Of a stretch of DNA of 33,725 bases, positions 8,100 through 16,098 are shown one piece after another. Location of the stretch: positions 1 through 33,725 of the IMG/VR virus record IMGVR_UViG_3300009082_000043. One strand, written 5' to 3'. The notes under the pieces are model-generated. The model was not told the origin of the DNA. It saw only the letters and a list, made by a program, of their open reading frames with translations, and made no database searches. The translations under genes were made by a program, and so were the position numbers. Each line of letters opens with the position of its first letter. Position 1 is the first letter of the stretch. The stretch comes from a virus.

Positions 8100-9098
8100 C
8101 TATTTCTCCTTCTGTCTTAAAATCTTCATAGCCTCTTCAGTGCTTCCCTCATCTATTAATTTATAAAGTTTATCCTCTTCTGCTCTACTTAATTGGAAAA
8201 AACTCATTATATGTACCCCATCTTTTGCACTAAAGATGGTATCGGGGTCTGCAAACATATCGGTAGCTTCAGTAGGTTCTTCATATTTTTTATACTCACT
8301 AACTATCCAGGTACATCTACAATTAGGATGATAGGGTAGCACATCCATGGACTCTTCCACAGAATAAATCTGACCATTCATAGGAGTGCATAGTTCACAC
8401 GCTCCTGGATTAGTTACCCATCTTAATGACTTCGCAATATCACTCTGCTGATATCCATAGACTCTACCATTATTTAGTGCTCTATTCATTTCGGTTCTAG
8501 CAACCATAGTAGTATATCTATCCTTATCCATTACGTATGAATATTCTTTTCTTACTACCTCCCCCATATCATTTACTTTCGCGGGAACTCTAATTCTTAA
8601 AGGACCATCAAATAATTTGGATATCTGTTGATGAATATCTTCTATAGGAGTACCCTGTTTGATACTATCCTTTATAATTTCCTTGGTGCGTTCTTGAATA
8701 TCCCCCGCCAATAATTTTGAAAAATCTTTGTAGTGTTCATCATAAAAATCTGCTACGGGTGTCATATCTATATTCCAGGACAATAACATCTTTAAGTCAG
8801 AATAAGCTCTCTCTAGTCCTTTTTGAGAAGAAGCAGCAGCTAATGATGCCAATTGTTTTGGAAGTTCACCTAATTCAAAAGAAGCAATAGCTTGAATTTC
8901 TTCGGGAGTTAAATCCTCTATTCCTTTTTGAATAGATAATGACTTTTGAATTATATTATCAAGGGAGGAGTGAACCTGCTTTTCCCAAGATTTGATAGCT
9001 TTATAAATATATAGTTTAAAGGAATTTTCTTCCTGATTAATATCTACAAATCTCGCTTTGATAAGAATATCATTTACAAAACTCGGAAGATTTCTCAT
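8100..9098 (-). CDS. Minor head protein, MuF/SPP1 gp7-like
   Basis: A 332-residue protein of the MuF head morphogenesis family. The diagnostic section is the C-terminal half: YTTMVARTEMNRALNNG at about 195-211, then RWVTNPGACELCTPMNG (Cys234, Cys237), then LPYHPNCRCTW (His257, Cys260, Cys262). These Cys/His residues form the metal-binding core of the domain. The N-terminal half is helical. Such proteins sit in a few copies inside the head near the portal and may be ejected with DNA. The start overlaps the portal stop as TAATG. Confidence 0.88.
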   Translation of the reverse strand: MRNLPSFVNDILIKARFVDINQEENSFKLYIYKAIKSWEKQVHSSLDNIIQKSLSIQKGIEDLTPEEIQAIASFELGELPKQLASLAAASSQKGLERAYSDLKMLLSWNIDMTPVADFYDEHYKDFSKLLAGDIQERTKEIIKDSIKQGTPIEDIHQQISKLFDGPLRIRVPAKVNDMGEVVRKEYSYVMDKDRYTTMVARTEMNRALNNGRVYGYQQSDIAKSLRWVTNPGACELCTPMNGQIYSVEESMDVLPYHPNCRCTWIVSEYKKYEEPTEATDMFADPDTIFSAKDGVHIMSFFQLSRAEEDKLYKLIDEGSTEEAMKILRQKEK

Positions 9099-10396
9099 TA
9101 TTCATTCTCTCCTGAATTGAGTAAACCTTCTAAACCTCCTCCTACAGATGGGGTAACTAGTGTATCTCCTCCTTCTATTGCCTCTAATTGGAAATACTTT
9201 TTTCTTGCTTCGTTAGGAGTTAAAATTCCTCCAGTAACTAAACTCACAGCAACAGTAGAATCCTGTAACTCATCTTTAATATCAACTGATTCGTACACTA
9301 TCTTAACATCATTATATTGAAAACCCTGTTGGACTAGAACTTTAGTTAACTGATAACATTCCATTTCCAATAAAGGTTTCACAGTCTCTGTTCTATAAGC
9401 TTCCAATTGTTCTCTAGAATTTAACTTACCTGTAGTAGGGTCTATTACTCCTAATACGATAGGTTGCATACCATAACCAGTCATAATCTTAGTTAGTAAC
9501 CACTTCTGATATTCCAAAAATTGCATATCTCTATTAGTAAGATTCATGGGTGTCCATGTAATTTTTCCATTTACAATGGCAGTCTTATGATTCTTTCCTG
9601 CAATTTCTTGCTTCCAATATTGGCGGAATCTTACCAATTCTTCCATACTCAATCCATCTGCCCCTATAATTCCCGAAGCCTCTCCATTGTTTTTAAAGAA
9701 GTCTGCGTTATATTTATTTGCAAATAAATCACTTATGACAGTCTGGAATAGAGATTCTAGTGGACTCAAACCATACACTGAACCTGACTTTGGATTATTT
9801 ACTAAATATATCACATTTTTTCTAGGTAAATGTTCATCGGGTACTTTTTCTCCCCTAATCATTCCACCCAATACTATAAAAGCATCTTCTTCATTTTCAA
9901 ACTCTCCCTTATTATTTACATTTAATCTCACTCTTTCTCCATCTAGAGAATACAACTCCGCAGGAATTCCCGTAGTATCATATACAATTTCAACTCCCCC
10001 TGCATCGTAAATTAAAATATCTCGTAGATACTCCCTACGAATGTCTGACCATGATTTTAGTCCGGTATTAGGGTCTTCCAAAAGAGTCTGAATATCGTCA
10101 ATGTGCTGTTTTGTTACGTCAGTAATTTCATCTTCTTCATTAATGGGTACTACTTTTAAAGCAGAGTTTGTAACGGATTTAGTAATCTTATCTACACACG
10201 CTCTTACCCACTCATTTCTAACGTACATTCGCCACATATCATCATAACTTACTACTAGTTCGCGTTCAGCAAAATTTCTTTTATCTCCTACTAAATAATT
10301 TGTAGAAAGAGACAATCCTCCTTTTTGTAACTTCAAGGATTCATGTACTGCCTTATTGACTTCTTCAGTAAATTTTTCTTTTGATATAAAAAACAT
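9098..10396 (-). CDS. Portal protein
   Basis: A 432-residue portal of the HK97-like family. Seen are VSYDDMWRMYVRNEWVRACV near residue 50 (N-terminal wing), a core with KNVIYLVNNPKSGSVYGLSPL at about 192-212, FFKNNGEASGII after it, and a crown/stem-like helix near SREQLEAYRTETVKPLLEME. The C-terminus is short and ends in a flexible Gly-rich tail. Portals form the dodecameric ring through which DNA is packed. Unusually, no terminase gene lies upstream; fibre genes do. The 133 nt before the next gene are AT-rich and carry no gene. Confidence 0.88.
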   Translation of the reverse strand: MFFISKEKFTEEVNKAVHESLKLQKGGLSLSTNYLVGDKRNFAERELVVSYDDMWRMYVRNEWVRACVDKITKSVTNSALKVVPINEEDEITDVTKQHIDDIQTLLEDPNTGLKSWSDIRREYLRDILIYDAGGVEIVYDTTGIPAELYSLDGERVRLNVNNKGEFENEEDAFIVLGGMIRGEKVPDEHLPRKNVIYLVNNPKSGSVYGLSPLESLFQTVISDLFANKYNADFFKNNGEASGIIGADGLSMEELVRFRQYWKQEIAGKNHKTAIVNGKITWTPMNLTNRDMQFLEYQKWLLTKIMTGYGMQPIVLGVIDPTTGKLNSREQLEAYRTETVKPLLEMECYQLTKVLVQQGFQYNDVKIVYESVDIKDELQDSTVAVSLVTGGILTPNEARKKYFQLEAIEGGDTLVTPSVGGGLEGLLNSGENE

Positions 10397-10529
10397 TGCA
10401 ATTTCTCCAAATTCTAGTCACTTACTTGAAATTAAAAACAAAATAAAGATTCTTTAGTTTAATTCTTTCATGAAATTAATAGGTATACATCACTTTTCTA
10501 TTTGTATCTAGGCAATTCCCTGTGTTTCC

Positions 10530-10868
10530 TTATGAAAAAAGACTTTCTAAAATTTTTAACTTAATAGTTTCTGTCTTATCTACAGAAGTTGTTGCATTCC
10601 AAATTGCCTTTAATTCCATATTGTAGTTTCCTACCTCTAAAGCTAAATCATTGACTGTCAAATTGACATAAACCTTCTGTTCACTAACATCCGATTTATC
10701 AAAATCAGCATCTACTTTCTGAATTACAGTAGTACCCGATTCATCCTTAACAATTAGTGCAAAAAGAGCAGAAGAAATTGCCACATTATACGTAAAGGTA
10801 AGAGTCTTCCCCTCACGTTGTTTTAATGACAATTTATTAGTAGTTTGACCATTAATCGTTAAACTCAT
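10530..10868 (-). CDS. BppU N-terminus-like Ig-fold baseplate/fibre protein
   Basis: A 112-residue, all-beta protein. The pattern (hydrophilic LSLKQREGKTLTFTY, then FALIVKDESGTTVIQK, then LTVNDLALEVGNYNMEL and a final strand) matches the Ig-like N-terminal domain of the BppU/DUF2479 family that attaches receptor-binding proteins to baseplates. It overlaps the end of the next gene upstream by 17 bp in a different frame. This family assignment is by pattern only. Confidence 0.5.
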   Translation of the reverse strand: MSLTINGQTTNKLSLKQREGKTLTFTYNVAISSALFALIVKDESGTTVIQKVDADFDKSDVSEQKVYVNLTVNDLALEVGNYNMELKAIWNATTSVDKTETIKLKILESLFS

Positions 10869-11109
10869 TGCATACTCCTATATTTATTGAGGGTTCATCT
10901 ATTTCAACTCCAATTTCAATAACAGTATCTTCCTGTACATCTACAGTTATAGAGGGTTCATCTGTAATTATCTCTATTGACTGTTCGCCAATATCTACAG
11001 AAATAGCGGGTTCAAAAATAGCTATATCTATCCCTATTCCCTCTACTAATACTTGTTCAGTATTTGGAGAGCAAATAAACCCTTCGGTTATTAAGCACAA
11101 AGCATCCAT
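10852..11109 (-). CDS. Small acidic repeat protein
   Basis: An 85-residue, strongly acidic protein built from short degenerate repeats: FEPAISVDIGEQSIEI, DEPSITVDVQEDTVIEI and DEPSINIGV. Each carries an E/D-P-[AS]-I core about 17-20 residues apart, as expected of stacked beta strands. Its ATG is in a TAATG overlap, and its end runs 17 bp into the BppU-like gene. I know no named family. It is likely a small spike or fibre adaptor by context. Confidence 0.5.
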   Translation of the reverse strand: MDALCLITEGFICSPNTEQVLVEGIGIDIAIFEPAISVDIGEQSIEIITDEPSITVDVQEDTVIEIGVEIDEPSINIGVCNEFND

Positions 11110-11603
11110 TAAACAACTCTCCTAACACCATATGTTTCTAACTGCGATGATATATAAGACGCAGATACTTCGTATGTTTCTAAAACATTCGTATCTGCAT
11201 CGTAATCAGCAGTGGATGGATATATCTTGATTGTTGCAGAGACCAATTTATTAAAACCGTTATATACTGGGTTAACAATCCGCATATTTTCTTTATTTAA
11301 TCCCAGAAGTCTCAATAAATCTTCCTCTTTTGCCTTTTCAGATACCACTTCAAACATTTCTACTACATCTTGATAATCTGTAGGAGTAGTATAAATAACA
11401 TAAAAATGAGCTAATTCAGTAAACGTATAAAAGGTTTTATAGAAACCATTACCTACGTCAGTTAAAATTCCACTTGCAATTGTACTATTGTCAGAAACCT
11501 TTCTAATGACATACGAAATTGATAATCCGCCAATAGCCGTACCATCTTTGTCCGTTACGAAAACTGAAATAGGTTGGGGTGTATTTATAACAACTGAATT
11601 CAT
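11109..11603 (-). CDS. Ig-like domain tail/fibre accessory protein
   Basis: A 164-residue protein with two visible parts. Residues 1-85 form an Ig-like strand set (QPISVFVTDKDGTAIGGL, SGILTDVGNGFYKTFYTF, HFYVIYTTP). After a short KAKEEDLLRLLGLNKEN linker comes a second small domain with YNGFNKLVSATIKIYPSTA and a C-terminal YEVSASY strand. The linker and second domain resemble a module often seen in environmental phage fibre clusters. It joins the next gene by TAATG. The role is inferred from context: baseplate or fibre attachment. Confidence 0.55.
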   Translation of the reverse strand: MNSVVINTPQPISVFVTDKDGTAIGGLSISYVIRKVSDNSTIASGILTDVGNGFYKTFYTFTELAHFYVIYTTPTDYQDVVEMFEVVSEKAKEEDLLRLLGLNKENMRIVNPVYNGFNKLVSATIKIYPSTADYDADTNVLETYEVSASYISSQLETYGVRRVV

Positions 11604-11659
11604 AATTTATCCTAAAATAATTTTTAACACAAAGTAACACAATCTAATTCTCACCCCAA

Positions 11660-11893
11660 TTATTGATAATTGGTTATAATAGAATTTAAAATTATTTTAT
11701 CTGAAAAATGCAAGGGGTTCAAAAAAGATATGACTAATTGTTGGCTATCCCCATCCCAAAAACACCATTGCAATTCTTTATCAATCATCTCAGAATTTAA
11801 AATGTCATAGGAAATACCCGAAATTAACTCACCAGAATCATTTAAAGTTGATAAATCAGGTTTGTTCATAATGTTTAAGTAAGTGTATTCCAT
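11660..11893 (-). CDS. Hypothetical small protein in fibre cluster
   Basis: A 77-residue protein, Asn/Ser/Leu-rich, with an aromatic QWCFWDGDSQQLV core and no signal peptide. The ATG directly abuts the stop of the preceding gene, and GGAG stands upstream of it. It is unrecognised; context suggests a chaperone or accessory of the adjacent fibre protein. Confidence 0.5.
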   Translation of the reverse strand: MEYTYLNIMNKPDLSTLNDSGELISGISYDILNSEMIDKELQWCFWDGDSQQLVISFLNPLHFSDKIILNSIITNYQ

Positions 11894-12424
11894 CTAAGAT
11901 ATTCTCCAAATCTCTAATCTAGCATTTCTAATGTACGATGTACCTGCCTCTGCATTAAAATCTAAATCTATAAAATGAACTCCACTGGAAAGAGATACAA
12001 CCCCAAAACCGCTTGAAGGAATTTCATCAGTATTATCTTTTATTTCTATTAATGCCTGCATAATAGTCGTAACATCATCTATTTGTACTCTAGCTCCAAA
12101 CGAGTCACTAATACCTGACTGTCCATACTCATATGACCAACCAATTCTATACGTTCCCGCAGGCAAACTGGGGGTAGTCAATCGTAATTTTTGCTGCATA
12201 GAAGTAGACGTAGTAGATGATTCTCCCAAAGATTCTACGTACTGATACTCCTTACCAAATTGAGAAGTACTGGTAACTAATTCTGATATACTTACAGAAT
12301 TCGTTCCATCGGTTAAATCACCACTAATATATAAATCCTTAAACCATCCTTTTAGCCACCTCTTCAATGAAGTACCTAAATTTCCTTCTTCATTTGCTCT
12401 TGGGACAATATTTCTAGTAGCCAT
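11894..12424 (-). CDS. Fibre/receptor-binding protein with conserved phage N-terminal motif
   Basis: A 176-residue protein. Residues 1-45 are the recurrent fibre N-terminal module (RNIVPRANEEGNLGTSLKRW, then DLYISGDLTDG) seen at the start of many tail fibre or virion-attached proteins. Residues about 55-176 form a separate beta domain of the jelly-roll/TNF-like type (PAGTYRIGWSYEYGQ, VHFIDLDFNAEAGTSYIRN, LEIWRIS). This suggests a short fibre or decoration with a lectin-like head. A strong AGGAGAG site precedes the ATG. Confidence 0.6.
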   Translation of the reverse strand: MATRNIVPRANEEGNLGTSLKRWLKGWFKDLYISGDLTDGTNSVSISELVTSTSQFGKEYQYVESLGESSTTSTSMQQKLRLTTPSLPAGTYRIGWSYEYGQSGISDSFGARVQIDDVTTIMQALIEIKDNTDEIPSSGFGVVSLSSGVHFIDLDFNAEAGTSYIRNARLEIWRIS

Positions 12425-12433
12425 AATTCTCTC

Positions 12434-12817
12434 CTATACTTTTGGGACAATTTCATCTGAAACGACTTCAAAAAATCTATCTTTTGTACCACTTAAACTT
12501 GGCATCATATCATTGTTACCATCATTCTCAAAAATAAAATCTATACCATCATCTAGAGTGATATCCTCGTTGATATCAAATTCAAATTTGTTCTGTAATT
12601 GTAAATCAGATAAAAGTTTTACTCCATTATACTCATCGGTTAATCTAACTTCTCTTAAATCCGGTTCTAAATCTAAAGTATGAGTGTCAGAATTTTCGAA
12701 CGAAATTCCTTTACATGACATGTAATCTTCGTCAGGATTTATCTCAGTAGGATACCCATTATCATCCTGACTACCTTGAACAACAGTCTCTATTTTTAAA
12801 GGACGTATTTTGTCCAT
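12434..12817 (-). CDS. Acidic fibre-associated protein
   Basis: A 127-residue, Asp/Glu-rich protein. Its first third (KIETVVQGSQDDNGYPTEIN) resembles short proteins encoded beside phage fibre genes. The rest alternates acidic turns and hydrophobic residues (NEDITLDDGIDFIF), possibly metal-binding loops. The ATG at 12817 has only a weak ribosome binding site and follows a strong hairpin, so its expression is probably lower than that of the gene before it. I give no specific function. Confidence 0.5.
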   Translation of the reverse strand: MDKIRPLKIETVVQGSQDDNGYPTEINPDEDYMSCKGISFENSDTHTLDLEPDLREVRLTDEYNGVKLLSDLQLQNKFEFDINEDITLDDGIDFIFENDGNNDMMPSLSGTKDRFFEVVSDEIVPKV

Positions 12818-12834
12818 AAAAGAGTCTCAATATA

Positions 12835-12867
12835 ATAGAGGGGAGATATTTTACGTCTCCCCTCTAT
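12835..12867 (-). terminator. Hairpin after the 450-residue fibre-type gene
   Basis: Perfect 12-bp inverted repeat, arms 12835-12846 and 12856-12867 (ATAGAGGGGAGA and its complement), 9-nt loop. It lies 12 nt past the upstream stop. On the minus strand the stem runs into TATATTGAGACTCTTTT, a broken U-tract, so it is a probable partial terminator. Confidence 0.65.
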
Positions 12868-12878
12868 CATACCTAAAG

Positions 12879-14231
12879 TTAAGAAGTTTTCTTAACAAAC
12901 ATTACATCTACATGTACATCAGTAGCGTTTTTAGCAATTCCTCCTAACCAAATATACTCTCCAGAACCAAAACCTGCAATAGAGGTCACCCAACCATTTG
13001 ACCCATCCCAATAATATTTGGTTCCTGCAGTAGCTCCAGAAAGAATACCTGTCAATACTGTATCATTGGCTAAGACTTTTACAAGTTGTCCTGCACTTTT
13101 AGTCTCAGCGGCTACTCCTATAATTGCTTGTGCTACAGTAATATCATCGTAGGGTAGAATAGTATTATTTGCACTTATATATACTAAATCACCCGCACTA
13201 ACTCCGCCCGTACCCACTGTATATTCAATACCTCCCACTCCCGCAGCAATTTCTGCATAAATTTCCTGTAATGCTGCTTCAACATCAGTAGTAGAAGTAT
13301 AACCACCCACATCCTCAATACCTATAATAGAGGCTCCTTTTCCATTAGCAACTGAAGCTAAATCTTCTGCTTTAACTGCCTTAGCATCGTTAAAAGCAGT
13401 AGACCAATCAATTGCTAAATTATCAGAACCATCATCAACTAAACCTGCTCCTGCAAAATCACCAGGTTCTACTCCCACTTCGTTACTGGTAATTTTTAAC
13501 CCGCCTCCAGATAACAGATTTAATCTAATGTCACTAGATACTATTTCTACCCCAGTAGAAGCAGTGAGGGCCTCAAACTCTTTCTTAACCCAAGGACCTG
13601 CTCCACCAAAATAGTAAATACTATCAGTTTCATCATCTACACTTACGAATGTTCCAGTAGTTACTGTAGTAAATTCCCAACTAGAACCATTATATTCTAC
13701 AATCTCGTAATCATGTCCTGCCCAAGCTCCAGTACCTGTACCATTAATTAAGTACCTATCTCCAGTACTAGGTGAACCCGGAGGAGTCAAGAGAATATCT
13801 AATACTGACTCTTGCCATTCCGCACTTGTACCCGAAGCAGCTATTTGAGTATCTACATAATTTTTATCTACTAATTGCGCAGGGTCATTAAAACTTTTTG
13901 CAGCATCATAAGCAACTACTCCTGTAAAATCCCTAGTACCATCCACCTTTGAATACTGAGTATGGTCATCATCTCCTAAACCTGCAATACTTCCATGGTC
14001 AATTGAGGCGACTGTAAAATGTTCATCCGCACTAAAATTTAACAATTGGTCATGGTCAATAACTCCAAAAGCTAGTAAGGATGCAGCAATTTTACCTGTT
14101 GCATCTAACTTAATCGGCTTGCCCGCATCATCTATCCCAGCAGAAGCTGCTACAAAATCAGCACTCTCATATGCTCCCGCAGTTTCCTCATAATCTCCTT
14201 GGGCATTCACAAAAATGAATTTTTTAGACAT
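12879..14231 (-). CDS. Fibre-type protein with DUF2793-like module and C-terminal beta domain
   Basis: A 450-residue, Gly/Ala/Asp-rich protein in three parts. Residues 1-130 carry repeated DH-x-L and LGDDDHTQYSKVDG turns common in fibre shafts. Residues about 138-217 are a DUF2793-like module (PPGSPSTGDRYLINGTG, AGHDYEIVEYNGSSWEF, then a final aromatic strand) shared with two other proteins in this window. Residues about 338-450 form a beta domain (AGDLVYISANNTI, IGVAAETKSAGQLVKV, GTKYYWDGSNGWV) that also exists as a separate gene at 14609-14995. A strong GGGAGGG site and a following hairpin suggest high expression. Likely a fibre, spike or head decoration. Confidence 0.65.
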   Translation of the reverse strand: MSKKFIFVNAQGDYEETAGAYESADFVAASAGIDDAGKPIKLDATGKIAASLLAFGVIDHDQLLNFSADEHFTVASIDHGSIAGLGDDDHTQYSKVDGTRDFTGVVAYDAAKSFNDPAQLVDKNYVDTQIAASGTSAEWQESVLDILLTPPGSPSTGDRYLINGTGTGAWAGHDYEIVEYNGSSWEFTTVTTGTFVSVDDETDSIYYFGGAGPWVKKEFEALTASTGVEIVSSDIRLNLLSGGGLKITSNEVGVEPGDFAGAGLVDDGSDNLAIDWSTAFNDAKAVKAEDLASVANGKGASIIGIEDVGGYTSTTDVEAALQEIYAEIAAGVGGIEYTVGTGGVSAGDLVYISANNTILPYDDITVAQAIIGVAAETKSAGQLVKVLANDTVLTGILSGATAGTKYYWDGSNGWVTSIAGFGSGEYIWLGGIAKNATDVHVDVMFVKKTS

Positions 14232-14246
14232 GCCGAAACCCTCCCT

Positions 14247-14585
14247 TTATTCATTAAAAATAATTTTTCCTGTATCTGGGTCATATCCCCAGTTCTTATC
14301 TTCAATTTCATATTTATCTGTTAATCTTTGAACGTATTCCTTATACTCCTTATCTGCTAACATATACTGTTTAAGATTGACATTCTTCTGTTCCTTCAAT
14401 GAAGTATATTTCTGACTTAACTCCATTACTTTTAACTTATACACCTCCATCTGTAACTGAACATTATTTAAAAGTAAATCCTGTTTTTCCAATATTAACT
14501 TCTTGTTTATTCTTCTAGTGAGTGAAAGTTCTACTTGACACAACTCAGAAGAAGTTAATGCTATCTCGTTTTTATCCTTTTTCAT
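14247..14585 (-). CDS. Coiled-coil protein in fibre cluster
   Basis: A 112-residue, strongly helical protein. A long heptad-like region (LTRRINKKLILEKQDLLL through LKVMELSQKYTSLKEQK) occupies about residues 20-75, and a short globular end with YDPDTGKIIFNE follows. The composition fits an intravirion coiled coil or an assembly chaperone for the adjacent fibre protein. No known family is recognised. Confidence 0.5.
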   Translation of the reverse strand: MKKDKNEIALTSSELCQVELSLTRRINKKLILEKQDLLLNNVQLQMEVYKLKVMELSQKYTSLKEQKNVNLKQYMLADKEYKEYVQRLTDKYEIEDKNWGYDPDTGKIIFNE

Positions 14586-14608
14586 TCTATTTTCCTCTTG
14601 AAATAATG

Positions 14609-14995
14609 TTAATTTCTAATCACCCTATTTTGACTTACTTCTACCAACAACGAAGAAGAAGATTTTCCTATTCCCACCTTTACAACTACACTTCCAGATA
14701 ATGTAGGAGGAAATACAGTAATTTGTCCTGGTACTATATCTAAAAAATATGTACTATTCTCAACTAATCCCGACTTTTCTAAAAATCCTCCAATTCTTAC
14801 TGTACACTCTAAATTGTTTTTCTTCGCAGTTATAAATCCTACTACTCTGGAGGTAGTTAGACTTAGGGCAGATGCTTTAGAAACCATATTTGGTCCTGAA
14901 AAATAAACAGCATCTCCTACTATTTCTTGAGTAGTACAAATCACTCCCTCAATAATATTATCATCTTTTCTAATTGCAGTAGAAATTGCAGTCAT
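14609..14995 (-). CDS. Stand-alone homologue of the fibre C-terminal beta domain
   Basis: A 128-residue all-beta protein. Its order of features (GDAVYFSGPNMVSKA, VVGFITAKKNNLECTVRIGG, NSTYFLDIVPGQITV, VVKVGIGKS) follows the last 110 residues of the 450-residue fibre-type protein two genes downstream: Gly-Asp-x-Val-Tyr-x-Ser, then Val-x-Gly, then a Tyr-rich turn and final strands. A single-domain decoration or fibre-tip protein is likely. The homology is seen by eye and is low in identity. Confidence 0.5.
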   Translation of the reverse strand: MTAISTAIRKDDNIIEGVICTTQEIVGDAVYFSGPNMVSKASALSLTTSRVVGFITAKKNNLECTVRIGGFLEKSGLVENSTYFLDIVPGQITVFPPTLSGSVVVKVGIGKSSSSLLVEVSQNRVIRN

Positions 14996-15048
14996 AATAA
15001 ATCTCTCATAATTAAAACAAAATCTAAAACTGATAAGTTTAATTCTTT

Positions 15049-16086
15049 TTAATACTGATATACCACTTTTCCATTCTCATCAGTAATTTCTATATGTTTG
15101 TCAGATTCTATTTTATCTTGAATCCGCTTCTTCTTCTGTTTTTCTGTCATCTCTTTAGAAGCGGATTCATTCTTTTTTATGTCAAATAAACTGCATAAAA
15201 GTGACTTATTTGAATTCTTTCCAGCAGGATTTACTTCACTTACTCTTACAACAGTATATATCTTTGAGACGGGTTTTTCTCCCGTACCTTTAATGGGTTG
15301 AGTAGTTCTAGTAACTCTCTTAATAGACCTTATAATGAAGCTAGATTTACTGGAAACTATCACCTCTCTTTCACTCTTTATATGACTAAAGGCAGAAATA
15401 GCTACTGCTCTGGATACGTTAGAAGTTACAAAAATTGTATTACCGAATTGTTCAGCCACTTTTCCCGTAGATGACCAAGACGAAACTCCTTTCATATTTA
15501 TTCTTTGTCCTGACTTTAATTTAGAATTGATAGTTTCGGGAAGAACCATTCCTCTAAAAATAGGTTCATCATACTTAGGAGCCTTTGATATATACTGTTC
15601 TATCAATTGTGCTTTACGTTTATCAGATGAGTCGGGATTTTTTCCCATTTGAGCATTTCTAATATCTCCATAATTGTCACAAGTATAGTGGTTTAGGGCT
15701 GAACGTATATCTCTCACTTTAGTAGAATCTGCCTCTTCTCCTATGTCAGCAGCTATCAACTTCTCTCTTTCTCTATTACCTTCTATTGAATTAATACTAG
15801 TGGTTACTTCTCTATGTCCTCTAGTAGCTATAGAAGAACCAGAAGGTTTTTCTGTACTACCTGATGAAGGTTTAGAAGTGGAAGACGTTGAAGGTTTACC
15901 TCCTGTTTTAGGCGGTTTTCCTTTTCCTCCACTAATGTTAGGTCCACCTAATTGTTGTCCATCTGCTCCTATTGGAATGTGAGTACCATTTACTGTTATC
16001 CAAGTAATATCTTCACTTTTTGATAGCCATTCTGGAACTAATGTCCATATTTTTTCTCTTATTTTGTGTAAATTTTTAGGATTCAT
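15049..16086 (-). CDS. ADP-ribosyltransferase (ExE, R-S-E class), probably virion-borne
   Basis: A 345-residue protein. Residues 24-43 hold DITWITVNGTHIPIGADGQ, a peptide known from phage head/MuF-type proteins. A Gly/Ser/Pro/Lys-rich linker follows to about 90. The ADP-ribosyltransferase domain spans about 105-270 with all three core elements: Arg178 in EPIFRGMVLP, the Ser-rich strand GVSSWSSTGKVAEQFG at 200-215, and the ExE motif Glu239-Arg-Glu241 in KSEREVIV. ExE marks arginine-directed mono-ADP-ribosyltransferases (compare C3/VIP2-type toxins and phage T4 Alt/Mod in role). The C-terminus is Lys-rich. Its place among virion genes suggests packaging and injection into the host, which is inference. 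Confidence 0.75.
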   Translation of the reverse strand: MNPKNLHKIREKIWTLVPEWLSKSEDITWITVNGTHIPIGADGQQLGGPNISGGKGKPPKTGGKPSTSSTSKPSSGSTEKPSGSSIATRGHREVTTSINSIEGNREREKLIAADIGEEADSTKVRDIRSALNHYTCDNYGDIRNAQMGKNPDSSDKRKAQLIEQYISKAPKYDEPIFRGMVLPETINSKLKSGQRINMKGVSSWSSTGKVAEQFGNTIFVTSNVSRAVAISAFSHIKSEREVIVSSKSSFIIRSIKRVTRTTQPIKGTGEKPVSKIYTVVRVSEVNPAGKNSNKSLLCSLFDIKKNESASKEMTEKQKKKRIQDKIESDKHIEITDENGKVVYQY

Positions 16087-16098
16087 AATAATTCTTCC

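Noticed and set aside
10397-10529. Gene or strong promoter in the 133-nt gap before the portal
   Set aside because: All frames stop within a few codons and no paired -35/-10 with proper spacing was found; it is plain AT-rich spacer as far as I can see.
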